Translations under genes and position numbers: made by a program
In this document: positions 14,054 through 25,915 of the stretch, one piece after another
Numbering within the stretch: the first letter of the stretch is position 1
Layout of the letters: every line of letters begins with the position of its first letter
Source of the DNA: Isoetes taiwanensis
Taxonomy: Eukaryota > Streptophyta > Lycopodiopsida > Isoetales > Isoetaceae
Assembly (NCBI GenBank): GCA_021234155.1
Contig: JAJEKV010000210.1
Location: forward strand, 965,501 to 1,029,500
Length of the DNA stretch: 64,000 nucleotides
Reading direction: 5' to 3'
The notes under the pieces: model-generated
The model's input: only the letters and a program-made list of their open reading frames with translations
Told to the model about the DNA's origin: nothing
The model's database searches: none

Positions 14054-15203
14054 AAGGCCATGGAAAAAATGCTTCTTGGCGCTGTTGCCTCCGCCTGCGG
14101 CTAGGGCGGCAAGGGGAGAGGACGCCGCCCTCCTCTTCCCTGATTCCGGCACTGCCTCAGAACTCCTTGCAGATCAGAGATAGAACCGGATACTAGCGGG
14201 GTTTTGCCATCAAATTCAGGTGGATCTTTCTTATCTTTTAAAGAATGTTCCGGATTGCTTGCCTGAAACTGCTTCAAGGCGGTCCTAATGTTTTTGCCTG
14301 ATGCCACTAACGTGGCCCGATTTGCTAAAGCAGATGAGCAAGATCATGTAAGTTTTCTGGAATTTATCATTTTCTTGTTTATCAAGATCCGAAAAGGCAT
14401 ACAGCCTATAAGGTAGCAGATTTTAGCAGAAACATAAAGAGAGCAGTTCTCATGTAAATATATTCTGGGCAGTCTAATCTATGGTGGATCTTCTGAATGC
14501 TAGCTTTTTCCCCTTCCTCTTGCTCTTTCTTTCTAGTGGAAATATCTAAGAATGTTGTTCTGGAAGGAGTCAGGGTAAATTCTTGATTTCGATTTTTACG
14601 GTTTAGGAAGCAGGATGCTTAATTTTTTCCGAGATTGCCGAGCTAGGGGAGATAAGTGTGTCCAGGAAGACGCTTCCATATCGATCCAGATATCATGAAC
14701 CAAAATTTAGGGAGGTTTTGGTGCTGGGCTATGTGTCTAGCTTTACAGGTTGGCTGACTGGCACATCCCGACAATGCAGCATCTCCTTTCAATTTTGCAT
14801 TCTGTAGAAAAATTGCAGAATCAGATCATAGTTTGAAGCGGTTGGGCTTCTCGACGGCGATCTTGGAGAATTGGTCAGATTACTCTTCAGCTCTTTTCTC
14901 TTCATTTTTAGTTTTGCAAGAAGGTTTTTGGAGCATTCACGACTTATTTGCAGTTTCTGGAAAGCTTGTGCTAAGCTCCTATAGTATTTTATCTAAACAG
15001 GAAGATTGGTTTCAATCATGTAGTACTGGATAGATAGAAGAAGATGTTGAGAAAGGCAGATTAGTACAGAAATTATGGATATGAAATCTGATCTACATGA
15101 GATCTTTGTGCTTAAATTTTATCTGGTCTATGTGAGACCTATGCTGTAATTCTTCCTATCTTTTAATAAAAATTTTCTTTCCTTCAAAAAAAAAAAAAAA
15201 AAA
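14054..15203 (+). mobile_element. Poly(A) retroposon (LINE-derived or non-autonomous) with 10-bp TSD
   Basis: Identical 10-bp direct repeats TTCACTCTAG lie at 14044-14053 and 15204-15213. The right copy directly follows an A18 tail (15186-15203). The body starts in a GC-rich leader and ends CTTTTAATAAAAATTTTC before the tail, as plant LINE 3' ends do. No complete ORF1 or reverse-transcriptase frame remains; an in-frame stretch near 14180-14390 reads like a decayed LINE ORF1, which is a weak call. Target-primed reverse transcription explains the structure. Confidence 0.8.
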
Positions 15204-15213
15204 TTCACTCTAG

Positions 15214-16424
15214 CTACTCACCTTGCCATTTTCGGCTCAGCCTTTTGGACAGTCATATGTTGCATTCAATTGGAAATTGGAATTGGTTTTACTCTAGATA
15301 AGATAATCAATACCTTTTGTTGGACATATTTGTTTGAATTGTTTTGCTTTTCCTTGGCGGCATTCATTTACCAATTACAAGTGTTCTTCTTGAATATCAC
15401 TAATTGAGAGTTTGGAGCTTGTGCAGTATTGGAAGCTATATGTACATGACAAAGAACTAGTGCTAAAAAACACATGAATTTTTCAAGACGTGAGAGCTCT
15501 TAACATTTCAAGAGAAATACATGAAAGTGATTGCATAGTTGCCAATCGGATTTGAAAGCAACTTAGTTGTTTACTTGCCTATGTTTCTTTTGCGCTACCA
15601 CACATCCCAGTTTTTTGAACTCCATTCGTTTCATCTTGAACTCCTTTTCCTCTTGATTTATATTTGTTGAAAGTCGTTCTTGCCCCTCCATTTTTTACCT
15701 CCTAAGAACTTTCGTCTCTCTTTTCATCTGCCATAGTGCCATTTGTATACCTGAACATCATTTGTTTGTTTTATCTTTAACCAATAGCAGGTACCTAGCC
15801 ATATTGTCACATTTTGTATGGCCTATGTTTAGGAACTTGAGCTTTTGGATCAATGCGTAGTCATGAGTGCTGAAGCAATCATTTGATATTATCATTTGGA
15901 GTCATTGTAAATCTAATATGTTGAAATTATTGAAATCATCATTCATACCTGCCATGTTGCTACCTCTTCACATTCCCTTCTCATTTTTCTCCTAGACACC
16001 TTAAAATGCACTTTCTCCCTTATATATGCCCTTCTTCTAGCCTTAATTTTACTTAAGGTTCATGATTATTGATGCTCGATTTGAATATTATTCTACTTGT
16101 GACACGAGTCATAGTTTATACTTCATATAATTCTTTTCCTCTACCTCTTCGATTAGCTCTTAGCTCCACTGAATCTGCTTTTCAGCATTGTGACTCATGT
16201 TGTGTTTTTTAGTGGAGATGCCCAGATGTGGCTTTATTTCAGTTGTGGTCTCTCTCTTCTCTTTGGCTCTCTTAGTTAGCTCACTGGTTTTGACAATTTA
16301 CTTTATCTTCGTATAATGATAAGAAGATAAATGTAATTGTCGAAACCATTGCTCCACATTTCTAATTGGTTTAGACAGTTACATTTTCCCACGTTCTTTT
16401 ATACCCCTTCTTTCCCTTCCCTTC
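15214..16424. repeat. Older dispersed repeat, left part, interrupted by the chromovirus
   Basis: Positions 16207-16330 (TTTAGTGGAGATGCCCAG onward) recur at 25268-25395, and 16332-16424 recurs at 13170-13255. The TGGAGATGCCCA phrase also recurs near 24187 and 24470. It is non-coding; the host element's class is unknown. Confidence 0.6.
16420..16424. other. Chromovirus target-site duplication (left)
   Basis: CCTTC, repeated at 24111-24115 on the other side of the element. Confidence 0.85.
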
Positions 16425-18029
16425 TGTTATGCCCAAAATAAAATGGCAGACCATTGTTTGATATTGTGCATGCATATTAATATTTGGCATAATGGAAGGT
16501 TCTATGGTATATGGGCCATAGATGTGTAATGGTCGCATGTCACCTCATCTAAGTTGTTGTGATACATCATGGTAGGGTATACCAGGGTAGAACGTTGCCT
16601 GGCTGGGATTGGAAATAATCGTATGGATTAAGATTTATTTCCTTTCAAGGAGCTAACAAGGCAATGTGTGGAATAAAATTGGGTATTAAAAGCTGAGCAC
16701 CCCTTAATCGGGAGATGCCACCTACGTGCTCCCCAGGTAGCGTAAACAGAATGCCAGAGGTCAGACCCGGGCCACCGGACCTGTCCGGCATGGTTCGCCC
16801 TGCTATGTTGCCACGTGACCCTGTGAGATGGGCATGGGTCTCCAACAAGCAAGGGCGGCAGCCTGTTACAGGGGAGGCCGGAAATTGTTACAGAAAGGGG
16901 AGAGAGAGGCGCCAGAAGCAGGGAGACGTGAAAGTAGCATAAGGGATTGAGCAAGGATTCAAAGACTAGGGTTACTCGCGCACGCGAAAGGGCAGTGCAG
17001 TGTAAAACTTAATTCTGGTAAGCTCGTGGTGACGGTCTGATGGTCTGTCAGATTTATGCTGACGGTCTGCGCTAGTTACCGCCCTCCTTGGTTTATCACA
17101 AAATGAATTAAGCTCCCTTGTAATAAACAGGGTGGTGTGACAGTCATTTATGGCAGATCATGCTGCCATGAATCTGGGTGCCCCTGAACTATGATGCTCT
17201 CTTTGCTAGCTCTGTAGTATCAGCTTAAGTGAAGCCGTAGGCATGCTTTGGGCTGCTCCTTGCTAGAGCAGTGCTAGTCTATATCTACTACTGAGCACTG
17301 GCCTCTACTTATTCTCCGGTAAGGGTACGCGTGTGCTTCCCCTATTGGATTATCTTGTGAGTGCTGGTGAGGTAGATAGATGATGTCGGTATGGGACGAT
17401 TATCAATAGTCCAGTGAAGGCAAGTTGTCCATGGTGGAGCTATGCTCCACGATTACGGTATCTTAGTGATACTGGGATTAGCGGTAAGTGCTACCCCAAG
17501 GGAGTTTTGTGCATGACATATTTATAGATAAGTGTGGCTTGTCTGAATAGGGACAAAGGTACTTGTGAGGTAAAGCTTGTCGCTGGTATGGGACAGTGGC
17601 ATGCGGAACCAACAGTCTAGTAGCCTGGGCCCTTACGATGCCTGCAGTTTATCCCTGACATTGGATCCACCACCGCGGGGGTTCTAGACGACGTACTGTC
17701 TAGATATGGCGGGGTGTGTCTGCTTGCAGATGCCATGATGCGTGTGGTGGATTCCATATGTGTGTTCTTGCAATCCGCCAGTCCTTGCTTCATGTTGACA
17801 CTACAGGATAACTCTTGTGCATGTTACTAACACGTGGAAGCTTGTGCGGGCTGTTTGATAGCTGGCGGAGCATGCGTGTGTATAGTTATCTTATGTTGTC
17901 AACTTGTTATCTGTATATGTAGCTTTCATGTATATAGCCTCATGGGAGGCAGTACTTGTTCTGTGTACTCTGATGGTTTGATGTGAATACAAATCGAAAT
18001 TTTTGGTACTAAAATTTTGGTTCGTAAAA
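16425..18029 (+). repeat. 5' LTR of the chromovirus
   Basis: It begins TGTTATGCCC and ends TTCGTAAAA, the same ends as the 3' LTR. It holds a segment around 17065-17110 (TGCGCTAGTTACCGCC...) that the 3' LTR lacks. One base (G) separates it from the primer-binding site. Confidence 0.95.
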
Positions 18030-18030
18030 G

Positions 18031-18043
18031 TGGTATTAGAGCC
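18031..18043 (+). promoter_or_regulatory. Primer-binding site, initiator tRNA-Met type
   Basis: TGGTATTAGAGCC follows the 5' LTR by one base and matches the common plant primer site TGGTATCAGAGC with one mismatch. Confidence 0.85.
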
Positions 18044-18074
18044 TACGTTGCAGCTTGGACCTTGAATAGCTGCG

Positions 18075-19198
18075 ATGGAGCACGGTGAGACTAGTGCAGG
18101 CGCACATACTGTAGCAGGACAGGCGACTCCTGTGGAGGAGGAACCTGATGTACGAGGGCTAGCTTCTCGCGTATAGGAAACCCATAAGAACCTAGGGACC
18201 ATGCAGACGAAGTGGGGCGAGGACTTGCTGGCTGTGCAGCAGAGCCTCAAGGCAGTATTGGACACTCAGACTGCTATGAGAACTATATTGGAGACCCTTG
18301 CTGGCATGGATGGCCTAGGGAAGTCTGTGGAGAAAGGGAAGTCTCCGGCAGTTGTGGTGGTGGATCCGGATGTACCTGGTGGTAGTGCCGCTGTGGAACA
18401 GTCACTGAAGAGTTCCGGATTGAGCAAGGAGGGCATCCGCAGTCTCGAGTGCACGAAGATCTCGGATTCCGAATTGACATCCGCAGTCTCGAGCGCACGA
18501 AGGTCTCGGATTGGGATGGGAAAGGCACTACTGAGGAGGCGATGGCTTGGATTGACAAGTGTGAGACCTTCTTTGAGGCTACCAATAAAGGTGATAAGGC
18601 ACGGTTGTTCATTGCACAGATGCGGCTGAAATCAGATGCCTATAGTTGGTGGAATGGCCCTACCATGAAGAAGGAAGTGAATACCTAGTCCGATTTCAGA
18701 AAATACTTTATTAGAGAATATGCATCTCAGCATGATGCTCGTGATGCGCTTGAGAACTTACGGTACTGTAAGCAGACAGGTTCTCTTAGTGCTTATATCG
18801 ATAAGGTACGGGGTTATATCCACAGGGTTGGAGACTTGTCCGAGGCTCGGCAGGTTGATTTCTTCCTAGGTGGTCTATCCAATGTTGCTCTCAAGAAGTA
18901 GATAATCGGGTTCAAGTCCGAGGATTTTGAGAGAGCAAAGATGGCTCGTCCGCTTGGGGAGGAGGATGAGTCCTTTAAGAGGACATCCTGGAAGTTCTCG
19001 AAGAAGAAAAATAGGTTTTTCAACAAGAAAAAGTCTGAGCAGCCTAAGCCTGAGTCTACAGGTGGAGAGTCCAAGAAGCGTAAGGCGGACTCTAAGGCTA
19101 GTGGTCCCAGGAAGGGGATTTTCTGCTATAGGTGTGGGGAGCCTGGGCACATTAGTTGTGAATGCTCTCAGCCATTGATAACAAGAAAGCAAACGTGA
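18075..19198 (+). pseudogene. Chromovirus gag (capsid and zinc knuckle), broken
   Basis: Gag packages the element RNA into virus-like particles. An ATG 30 bases past the primer site opens a frame that hits TAG at 18174-18176. A 44-bp tandem duplication (starts 18434 and 18478) then shifts the frame. The capsid region (AMAWIDKCETFFEA ... YSWWNG) follows, with TAG codons at 18686-18688 and 18899-18901. A lysine-rich tail precedes a CCHC zinc knuckle, CYRCGEPGHISCEC, near 19121-19165. Domain order is normal for Ty3/Gypsy. Confidence 0.9.
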
Positions 19199-19200
19199 CT

Positions 19201-22200
19201 GAAAAGGCTGAAGAAGTATTAGAATCTAAGACGGTTTCAGCCATTGCCATGGAAGAGCTGTGCGCGCTGGATAAGCCCGCAAGAAAGGACATCATGGATA
19301 TGTTTGCTGGACGGGTTATTAGATTCTTGGGCAGAATCATGGGTCGAAACGTCGTAGTGTTATTGGATTGTGGCTCTTCTGACATATTTATATCTTCTAA
19401 GTTGGTGGAAGAACTGCACCTACCTTGTGTAAAGACTAATAAGTACAAGGTAGATGGGCCTTTTGTGAACGATTCTGAGGTGGAGGATCATAAAGTTGTT
19501 GGGGTGCCCTTGTGTATTCAAGGATACCAGGAAAAGCTTGATTTTGATCTTTTGGATGTTGGCTGGTATGATATGGTGCTGGGGGTAACATGGTTGCAGC
19601 GGGTTAAGCCTACTCCAATAGATTGGAATACTCACCAGGTGACGCTGAAGTACGATGGACGGGGGATCTATCTGCAAGGGAGTCCTTTGGCGGGAGCTTC
19701 CAAGATCGTGTCGTCGCTTCAAGTCAAGAAATGGTACATAAATCTTCCAATCAATGTTTTCTTCTATTTATTGATGAATGTTATCCTGCTTTTGAGTGTT
19801 GTCATATAAGTGTTGATAATGAGGTCATGGAGAGTTCAAAAGGCCAGAAAGAATTGCAGAATTTGCTGTATGAATTTCAGGATGTGTTCCCTGAGGAACT
19901 GCCTGAAGGACTTTCCCCTAGTAGAGAGATTGAACATGAAATTGATTTAGAGCCTGGATCCAAACCTGTGTTTCGTAGCCCTTATAGATTATCCATATTG
20001 GAACAAGAAGAGGTTAAAAAGCAGGTTCATGAGTTGTTAGCCAAAGGGTTTGTGAGACCTAGCAAATCCCCTTATGGTGCTCCTGTCATTCTAGTCAAGA
20101 AAAAGGATGGATCAATGCGAATGTGCATTGATTATCGTGCCTTGAATAAGATCACGATCAAGAATAGGTACCCTTTGTCTACAATTGACAAAATTATGGA
20201 TAGATTAACAGGAGCTAAATATTTTTCTAAGTTGGATTTGCGCAGTGGTTATCACCAGATAAGGGTGAAGGAGTCGGATGTATATAAGACGGCCTTCAGG
20301 ACCATTTTTGGTCATTTTGAATTTTTGGTGATGCCTTTTGGACTAACGAATGCTCCGGCTACTTTTTCCAGAATGATGAATGAGGTTTTTGCAGGATGTC
20401 TTGATACTTTTGTTGAAGTATTTTTAGATGATATCCTGGTGTATATCAAAACCTTAGAGGAGCATTTGAATCATTTGCGTTCTGTGCGAACTCTGCTCAG
20501 ACAGCATAAGTTGTATGCAAAGTATGTCAAAGTGTGAATTTTTGAAAGCACATTTTGAAAGCACATTTTTGAAAGCACATTTTGAATTTGGGCCACATTG
20601 TATCTGTTGAAGGTGTGGCTATAGATCCCAAGAAGACGGAGGCAATTCAGTCTTGGCCTGTGCCAAAGAATGTATCTGAGTTGCGTAGTTTCTTGGGATT
20701 AGCCAGTTATTATCGCAGATTTGTCTGGAAGTTTGCCAAGATTGCAGCTGCTTTGACTATGTTGTTGAAAACTAATGTCCAGTGGCAATGGGCAGTGAAG
20801 TAGCAGCAGGCAATGGATATGCTAAAGAGGTTGCTAACCTCAGCGCCTATTCTGTTGATTCCAGACATGAGTAAACCTTATGAGGTTTACATGGATGCAT
20901 GTGGTTACGCCATTGGTGCTGTTCTCATGCAAAATGATAGGGTTGTGGCATATGAAAGTCGCCAACTCAATGTTGCTGAGAAAAACTATTCCACCTATGA
21001 GCAGGAGTTACTGGCAATGGTTCATGCGCTCAAAGTCTGAAAACATTATCTCTGTAATAAATGTGAGTTTGTGGTCTACACCATCATAAGCCCTTGAAAT
21101 TCCTGCAAAGCTAGGCCGAAGTATCATAAGGGACATATTTATGTTCCTGCTGTGGACACTTTGAGAAAAAAATTATTGAGCGAATTCCATGATGCACCTT
21201 ATGCTGGCCATGGGGGTGAGTGGAAAATAAATGAATCACTCAAGAGAATATTTTACTGGCCTAGTTTGAAGGAGGATGTGCAGGAATATGTGAAATTTTG
21301 TGAGACTTGTCAGTAGGTTAAAGCGGGTCGAGGCAAAACTCCAGGGCTATTGCAACCTCTGCCTGTGCCAGAGGAGAGATGGAGTGAAATCTCTATGGAT
21401 TTCATTGTAAAATTGCCTCGTACTGTGCATCACTATACTCAGATACTTGTCATTGTGGATAGGTTGACGAAGTATGCAGGCTTTATACCTCTGACAAAGA
21501 ATGTTGATGGCTTGGCGGTGGCCAAGGCTTATATGCAGCATATATTCCCTATTTTTGGATTACCCAAAGCATTGTGAGCAATCGAGATGTGAAATTCACT
21601 GGGAATTTATGGCGTGAATTGTTCTCTGTATTAAAATGCACTCTTCAGTTCTCTAGTGGAGATCATCTGGAAACGAATGGGCAAACTGAAAGGGTGAATC
21701 AGATTTTGGAGGATATGCTGAGATCTTATGTGGCCACTCAGCAATCCAGATGGGAGGACTATTTGCCGATTGTGGAGTTTGCTTACAATAATGGGTTCCA
21801 ACAGAGCATCAAAACTAGCCCATTTGTGGCTATGTTTGGGAGAAATCCCAGAGGACCTGTATCGCTTGGTTTTGAAGGACAGAAAACTGATGCTGCGATA
21901 AGTATGTTTGAAGCCATGGATGTGACACTTGGGTTGTGTCAATTGCATATGAGAGAGGCCCAGGATCGGGCAAGGGCACGTGCCAATTTGTCGAGAGCCC
22001 CGATCGAGCTGCATGAGGGTCAGATGGTGTACCTTCGTGTGGTCTTCCCTGCAAATCTGAAAGAAAAGCAATATTGCCATTGCTTGCAGGAAAGAAACCA
22101 AAGCTCTCCCCAAGATACAGTGGTCCTTATAAAATTTTGAAGAAATATAGCGATGTTGCCTTCAAGATACAACTTCCACCAAATGTGGACATTCATCCAG

Positions 22201-22445
22201 TTTTCCATGTGAGCCAGTTGCGACCAGCTCTAGGGAAAGCTGCGAATGTCGTGCCTTCTCAGGAACACATGGTGGAGTTGGATAGAATCCCTACCCCTGA
22301 AAAAATATTGAATTCCCGGATAGTGCGGATCCGCCAAAGAGACCAGATAGAATTTCTAGTAAAATGGAAACATAGACCTGTCTCAGAGGCGACGTGGGAG
22401 AGTCGTCGTTTCATGACTCAATATCCGGATGTTATGGCTCAATAG
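19201..22445 (+). pseudogene. Chromovirus pol: protease, RT, RNase H, integrase, chromodomain; broken
   Basis: The aspartic protease core LLDCGSSDIFIS (about 19359-19394) is followed by RT with the FLDDILVY active site (about 20425), RNase H (YEVYMDACGYAIGAVL), an HHCC integrase finger, the integrase core with ETNGQTERVNQ, and a C-terminal chromodomain (FLVKWKHRP). The chromodomain is thought to steer insertion by reading histone marks. Breaks: frameshift near 19740; a triplicated 17-base segment at 20545-20590; TAG 20801-20803; TGA 21038-21040; a one-base loss and larger deletion near 21075-21115; TAG 21314-21316; frameshifts near 21575 and 22070. The final frame ends with TAG just before the purine tract. 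Confidence 0.93.
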
Positions 22446-22472
22446 TCTGGAGCCGATTCTTGAGGACAAGAA

Positions 22473-22488
22473 TCCCATGGGGGAGTAA
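22473..22488 (+). promoter_or_regulatory. Polypurine tract
   Basis: CCCATGGGGGAGTAA, rich in purines, lies directly before the 3' LTR and would prime plus-strand DNA. Confidence 0.7.
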
Positions 22489-24110
22489 TGTTATGCCCAA
22501 AATAAAATGGCAGACCATTGTTTAATATTGTGCATGCATATATATATTTGGCATAATGGAATGTTCTATGGTATATAGACCATAGATGTGTAATGGTCGC
22601 ATGTCACCTAGTCTAAGTTGTTGTGATACATCATGGCAGGGTAGACTAGGGTAGAACATTGCCTGGTTGTTGGGATTGGAAATAATTGTATGGGTTAAGA
22701 TTTATTTCCTTTCAAGGAGCTAACAAGGCAATGTGTGGAATAAAATATATTTAATGGTTTATAAAACCATTGGGTATTAAAAGGCGAGCACCCCTTAAAT
22801 TGGGGGATGCCACCTACGTGCTCCCCCGGTAGCGTAAACAAAATGGCCGAAGGTCCCACCGGACCTGTCCGGCATGGTTCGCCCTGCTGTGTGTTGCCAT
22901 GTGGCCCTGTTAGATGGGCAGGGGTCTCCAACAAGCAAGGGCGGCGGCCTGTTACAGGGGAGGCCGGGAATTGTTACAGAACGGGGAGAGAGAGGCGCCA
23001 GAAGCAGGGAGACGTGAAAGTAGCATAAGGGATTGAGCAAGGATTCAAAGACAAGGGTTACTCGCACACGCGAAAGGGCAGTGCAGTGTAAAACTTAATT
23101 CTGGTAAGCTCATGGTGACGGTCTGATAGTCTATTAGCTTTATGCTGACGGTGTTAAGCTCCCTTGTAATAAACCGGGTGATGTGACAGTCATTTATGGC
23201 AGATCATGCTACCATGAATCCGGGTGCCCCTGAACTATGATGCTCTCTTTGCTAGTCTGTAATATCAGCTTAAGTGAAGCCTTAGGCATGCTCTGGGCTG
23301 CTCCTTGCTAGAGCAGTGCTAGTCTATATCTACTACTGAGCACTGGCCTCTACTTATTCTCCGTAAGGGTAAGCGTGTGCTTCCCCTATTGGATTATCTT
23401 GTGTGTGTTGGTGAGGTAGATAGATGATGTCGGTATGGGACGATGTCATGTATTTATCAATAGTCCAGTGAAGGCAAGCTGTCCATGGTGGAGCTATGCT
23501 CCACGATTACAGTATCTTAGTGATACTGGGATTAGCAATAAGTGCTACCCCAAGGGAGTTTTGTGCATGAGATAGGGACAAAGGTGCTTGTGAGGGACAA
23601 AGGTGCTTGTGTGCGTGGCTTGTCTGAATAGGGACAAAGGTGCTTGTGAGGTAAAGCTTGTCGCTGGTATGGGACAGTGGCATGCAGAACCAACCGTCTA
23701 GTAGCCTGGGCCCTCACGATGCCTGCAGTTTCTCCCTAACATTGGATCCACCACCGCGAGGGTTCTAGACGACGTACTGTCTAGATATGGCGGGGTGTGT
23801 ATGCATGCAGATGCTACGGTGCGTGTGATGGATTGCATATGTGTGTTCTTGCAGTCCGTCAGTCATTGCTTCATGTTGACACTACTGGATAACTCTTGTG
23901 CATGTTAGTAACACGTGGAAGCTTGTGCAGGCTGTTTGATAGCTGGCACAACATGCGTGTGTATAGTTATCTTATGTTATTAACTTGTTATCTGTATACA
24001 TGGCTTTCATGTATATAGCCTCGTGGGAGGCAGTACTTGTTCTGCGTACTCTGATGATTTGATGTGAATGCAAATCGAAATTTTTGGTATTAAAATTTGG
24101 GTTCGTAAAA
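22489..24110 (+). repeat. 3' LTR of the chromovirus
   Basis: It has the same ends as the 5' LTR. Unlike that copy, it carries a small expansion of GGGACAAAGGTGCTTGTG (three copies, about 23575-23650) and a deletion near 23150. Confidence 0.95.
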
Positions 24111-24115
24111 CCTTC
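24111..24115. other. Chromovirus target-site duplication (right)
   Basis: CCTTC, matching 16420-16424. The host repeat resumes directly as ACATCAATTCATCTGCATC. Confidence 0.85.
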
Positions 24116-25119
24116 ACATCAATTCATCTGCATCTCCGATTTGCTTTGTTGTAGTCCATCACTCCCCCATGTGAATCATGTGTCTTTAGTGGAGATACCC
24201 AGATGGCATTGGCTTGTGACTCATGTTGCAGAGATGCCCAGGTGTGGCTTCCTCTGATCCGTTACTTTCATCGGGCTTTTCTATTGTGCATGATATCAGT
24301 GGAGCATTGTGGCTCGAACAACATTGGCAGTGTGGCTCACGTGTGGCATTGTGACTTTGCGAGAGCTTTCTGGCTCATGTTGTGTTTTGAGAAGCATTGT
24401 GGCTCGAGCAGCATTAGCATTGTGGCTAGTGCTCTCATGTTGTATAGCATTGTGACTTATGTTGTATTTTAGTAGAGATGTCTACATCTGCGTCTCCTTG
24501 TCCATCTACTTTGCTTGCCTTAATTTTCCCATCCAACCCCAGTAGTAGCTCGTATGTTTATTGTGAAAAACCCTCGTGTCCCTTGTGCAGAGTATTGGTT
24601 ATGAGCTTGTGATCCTCTTGCATATGGATGGTTTGTGTATGGCAACCCTTGTGCCAGGATGCTTATGAGTTGATTCCCCGCATGCCAGTGGTTAGTTGTG
24701 ATATTGGAGGCCCTCGTGCCTAGTATAGGTGGTTGTAAGAGGCCCTCATGCCTAATACAGTTGGTTATGAGATTATGGCCCCCATGCCTAGTGTACTTGG
24801 TTGTAAGAGGCCCTCGTGCCTGTGATAATTGGTTGTGAGATTATGACCCTCGAGACATTGGACAATTGGAGATTGATAGCCATGTGCTAGACATTAAGTA
24901 CTTGGTTGATGTGACACTCTTACTTCCATGTGCAGATTGATAGTTCGTGTGGCTCTGGTATTTTTCTCGTGACATGTGGTTGCAGGCTTACTCTATCAAC
25001 TTCGTTATAGGAGAATCAAGGATAGTTACGAGACATATACGAGACCTAAAACAATCAAGATTGTCAGCTTTATTCAAGCCTTGTTGTACTCAGTTGTATT
25101 TAGAACCCAAAGTTTGATT
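24116..25119. repeat. Right part of the interrupted repeat, with internal tandem units
   Basis: It has repeated GCATTGTGGCTCGA phrases (24303-24430) and four or five copies of a roughly 40-bp unit around GGCCCTCGTGCCTAG (24692-24850). No ORF has a recognisable domain. Confidence 0.7.
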
Positions 25120-25200
25120 AGTGTTTCTATTATCGTCAGGGTTTTCCCTCGAAAACCCGAAAGGGTGAGGTTTTTTAATCCTGACTATAATGGTTACACT
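25120..25200. repeat. Hairpin core element, copy 1
   Basis: A 39-bp core (25141-25179; GTTTTCCCTCGAAAACCCG ... GGTTTTTTAAT) is flanked by imperfect 21-bp inverted arms at 25120-25140 and 25180-25200 (about 17 of 21 pair; innermost GTCAGG/CCTGAC). The core recurs at 25937 and 63044 with different arms. Confidence 0.8.
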
Positions 25201-25915
25201 TTCAAAACATTTGATGCATCCTATAGCATTTGATGTACTTTATTGCTATCATGTCAGCATTGTGACTCATGTTGTGTTTTTTAGTGGAGATGCCCAAATG
25301 TGGCTTTCTTTCAGTTGTGGTCTCTCTCTCTTCTCTTTGCCTCTCTTAGTTAGCTCACTGGTTTTGACAAATTCATTTATCTTCGCATAATTATAACCTA
25401 GATTCAAAGATTATGGTGAGCTGATTCAAAATTTGAAAGCAAATCAGAATTAGTAAGGGCCAACTTGAAATTGGGCGCCAACTAAAGGGTGTTAATGCAT
25501 GCATTAGGGTTGTTGGAAGTGACCAACATGTTCCCATCGATCCGAGACATCGGATCGCCATTCTAGAATGGGACGAGCATGCATGTTTTGCATGCATGCG
25601 GGCGGCGCATGCCCGTTCTGGTTGGGGAGTTCGCTATTTTAGGCGCGTTTCTGCATCAACGTCTCATCGGCGCTTCCTCTTCTCTCTCAGCAGTACCTAT
25701 TTCTCTTTGAACCCACCCTCCCCCCCTTCTTTGTTTATTATATTTGTCGCGTGGCACGCGCGTAATCAGCCCCTCCACTCTGGGAGGTTTGTTTTGTTTT
25801 GTTTTTTTGGTGTTGGTGATGTGCAGGTACAGGTTGGCGAGCGGCATCTGTTTCGACTTCTCCATTCGTGGGTTTTTGGGAGCGATTTCTCTGCCTTGCG
25901 TTTGTCTAAGCCCCT
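25201..25915. other. Repeat tail and unassigned DNA
   Basis: Positions 25268-25395 copy 16207-16330. Positions 25490-25620 are dense in CATGCATG-type palindromes. An open frame at 25596-25973 encodes a low-complexity, domain-free peptide and runs into the hairpin core; I do not call it a gene. Confidence 0.5.

Larger units (their letters stand above)
16425..24110 (+). mobile_element. Complete but inactive Ty3/Gypsy chromovirus LTR retrotransposon
   Basis: The 7686-bp element has two LTRs (1605 and 1622 bp), 5-bp target duplications CCTTC, an initiator-Met-type primer site, a purine tract, and gag, protease, RT, RNase H, integrase and chromodomain in that order. PR-RT-RH-IN order with a C-terminal chromodomain defines the chromovirus lineage. 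Every coding module carries stops or frameshifts, and part of the RNase H-integrase linker is deleted near 21110, so it cannot move by itself. The LTRs differ by scattered substitutions and a few indels, so the insertion is not recent. The ends are TG...AA instead of the usual TG...CA. Confidence 0.97.

Noticed and set aside
16628-16954. Overlapping ORFs on both strands in the LTRs (also 22695-23067)
   Set aside because: They lie in a GC-rich LTR segment, appear in both LTR copies with different breaks, and match no retroelement protein.
19623-22445. Endogenous pararetrovirus (caulimovirid) origin for the RT
   Set aside because: LTRs, integrase, chromodomain and PR-RT-RH-IN order identify a Ty3/Gypsy chromovirus.
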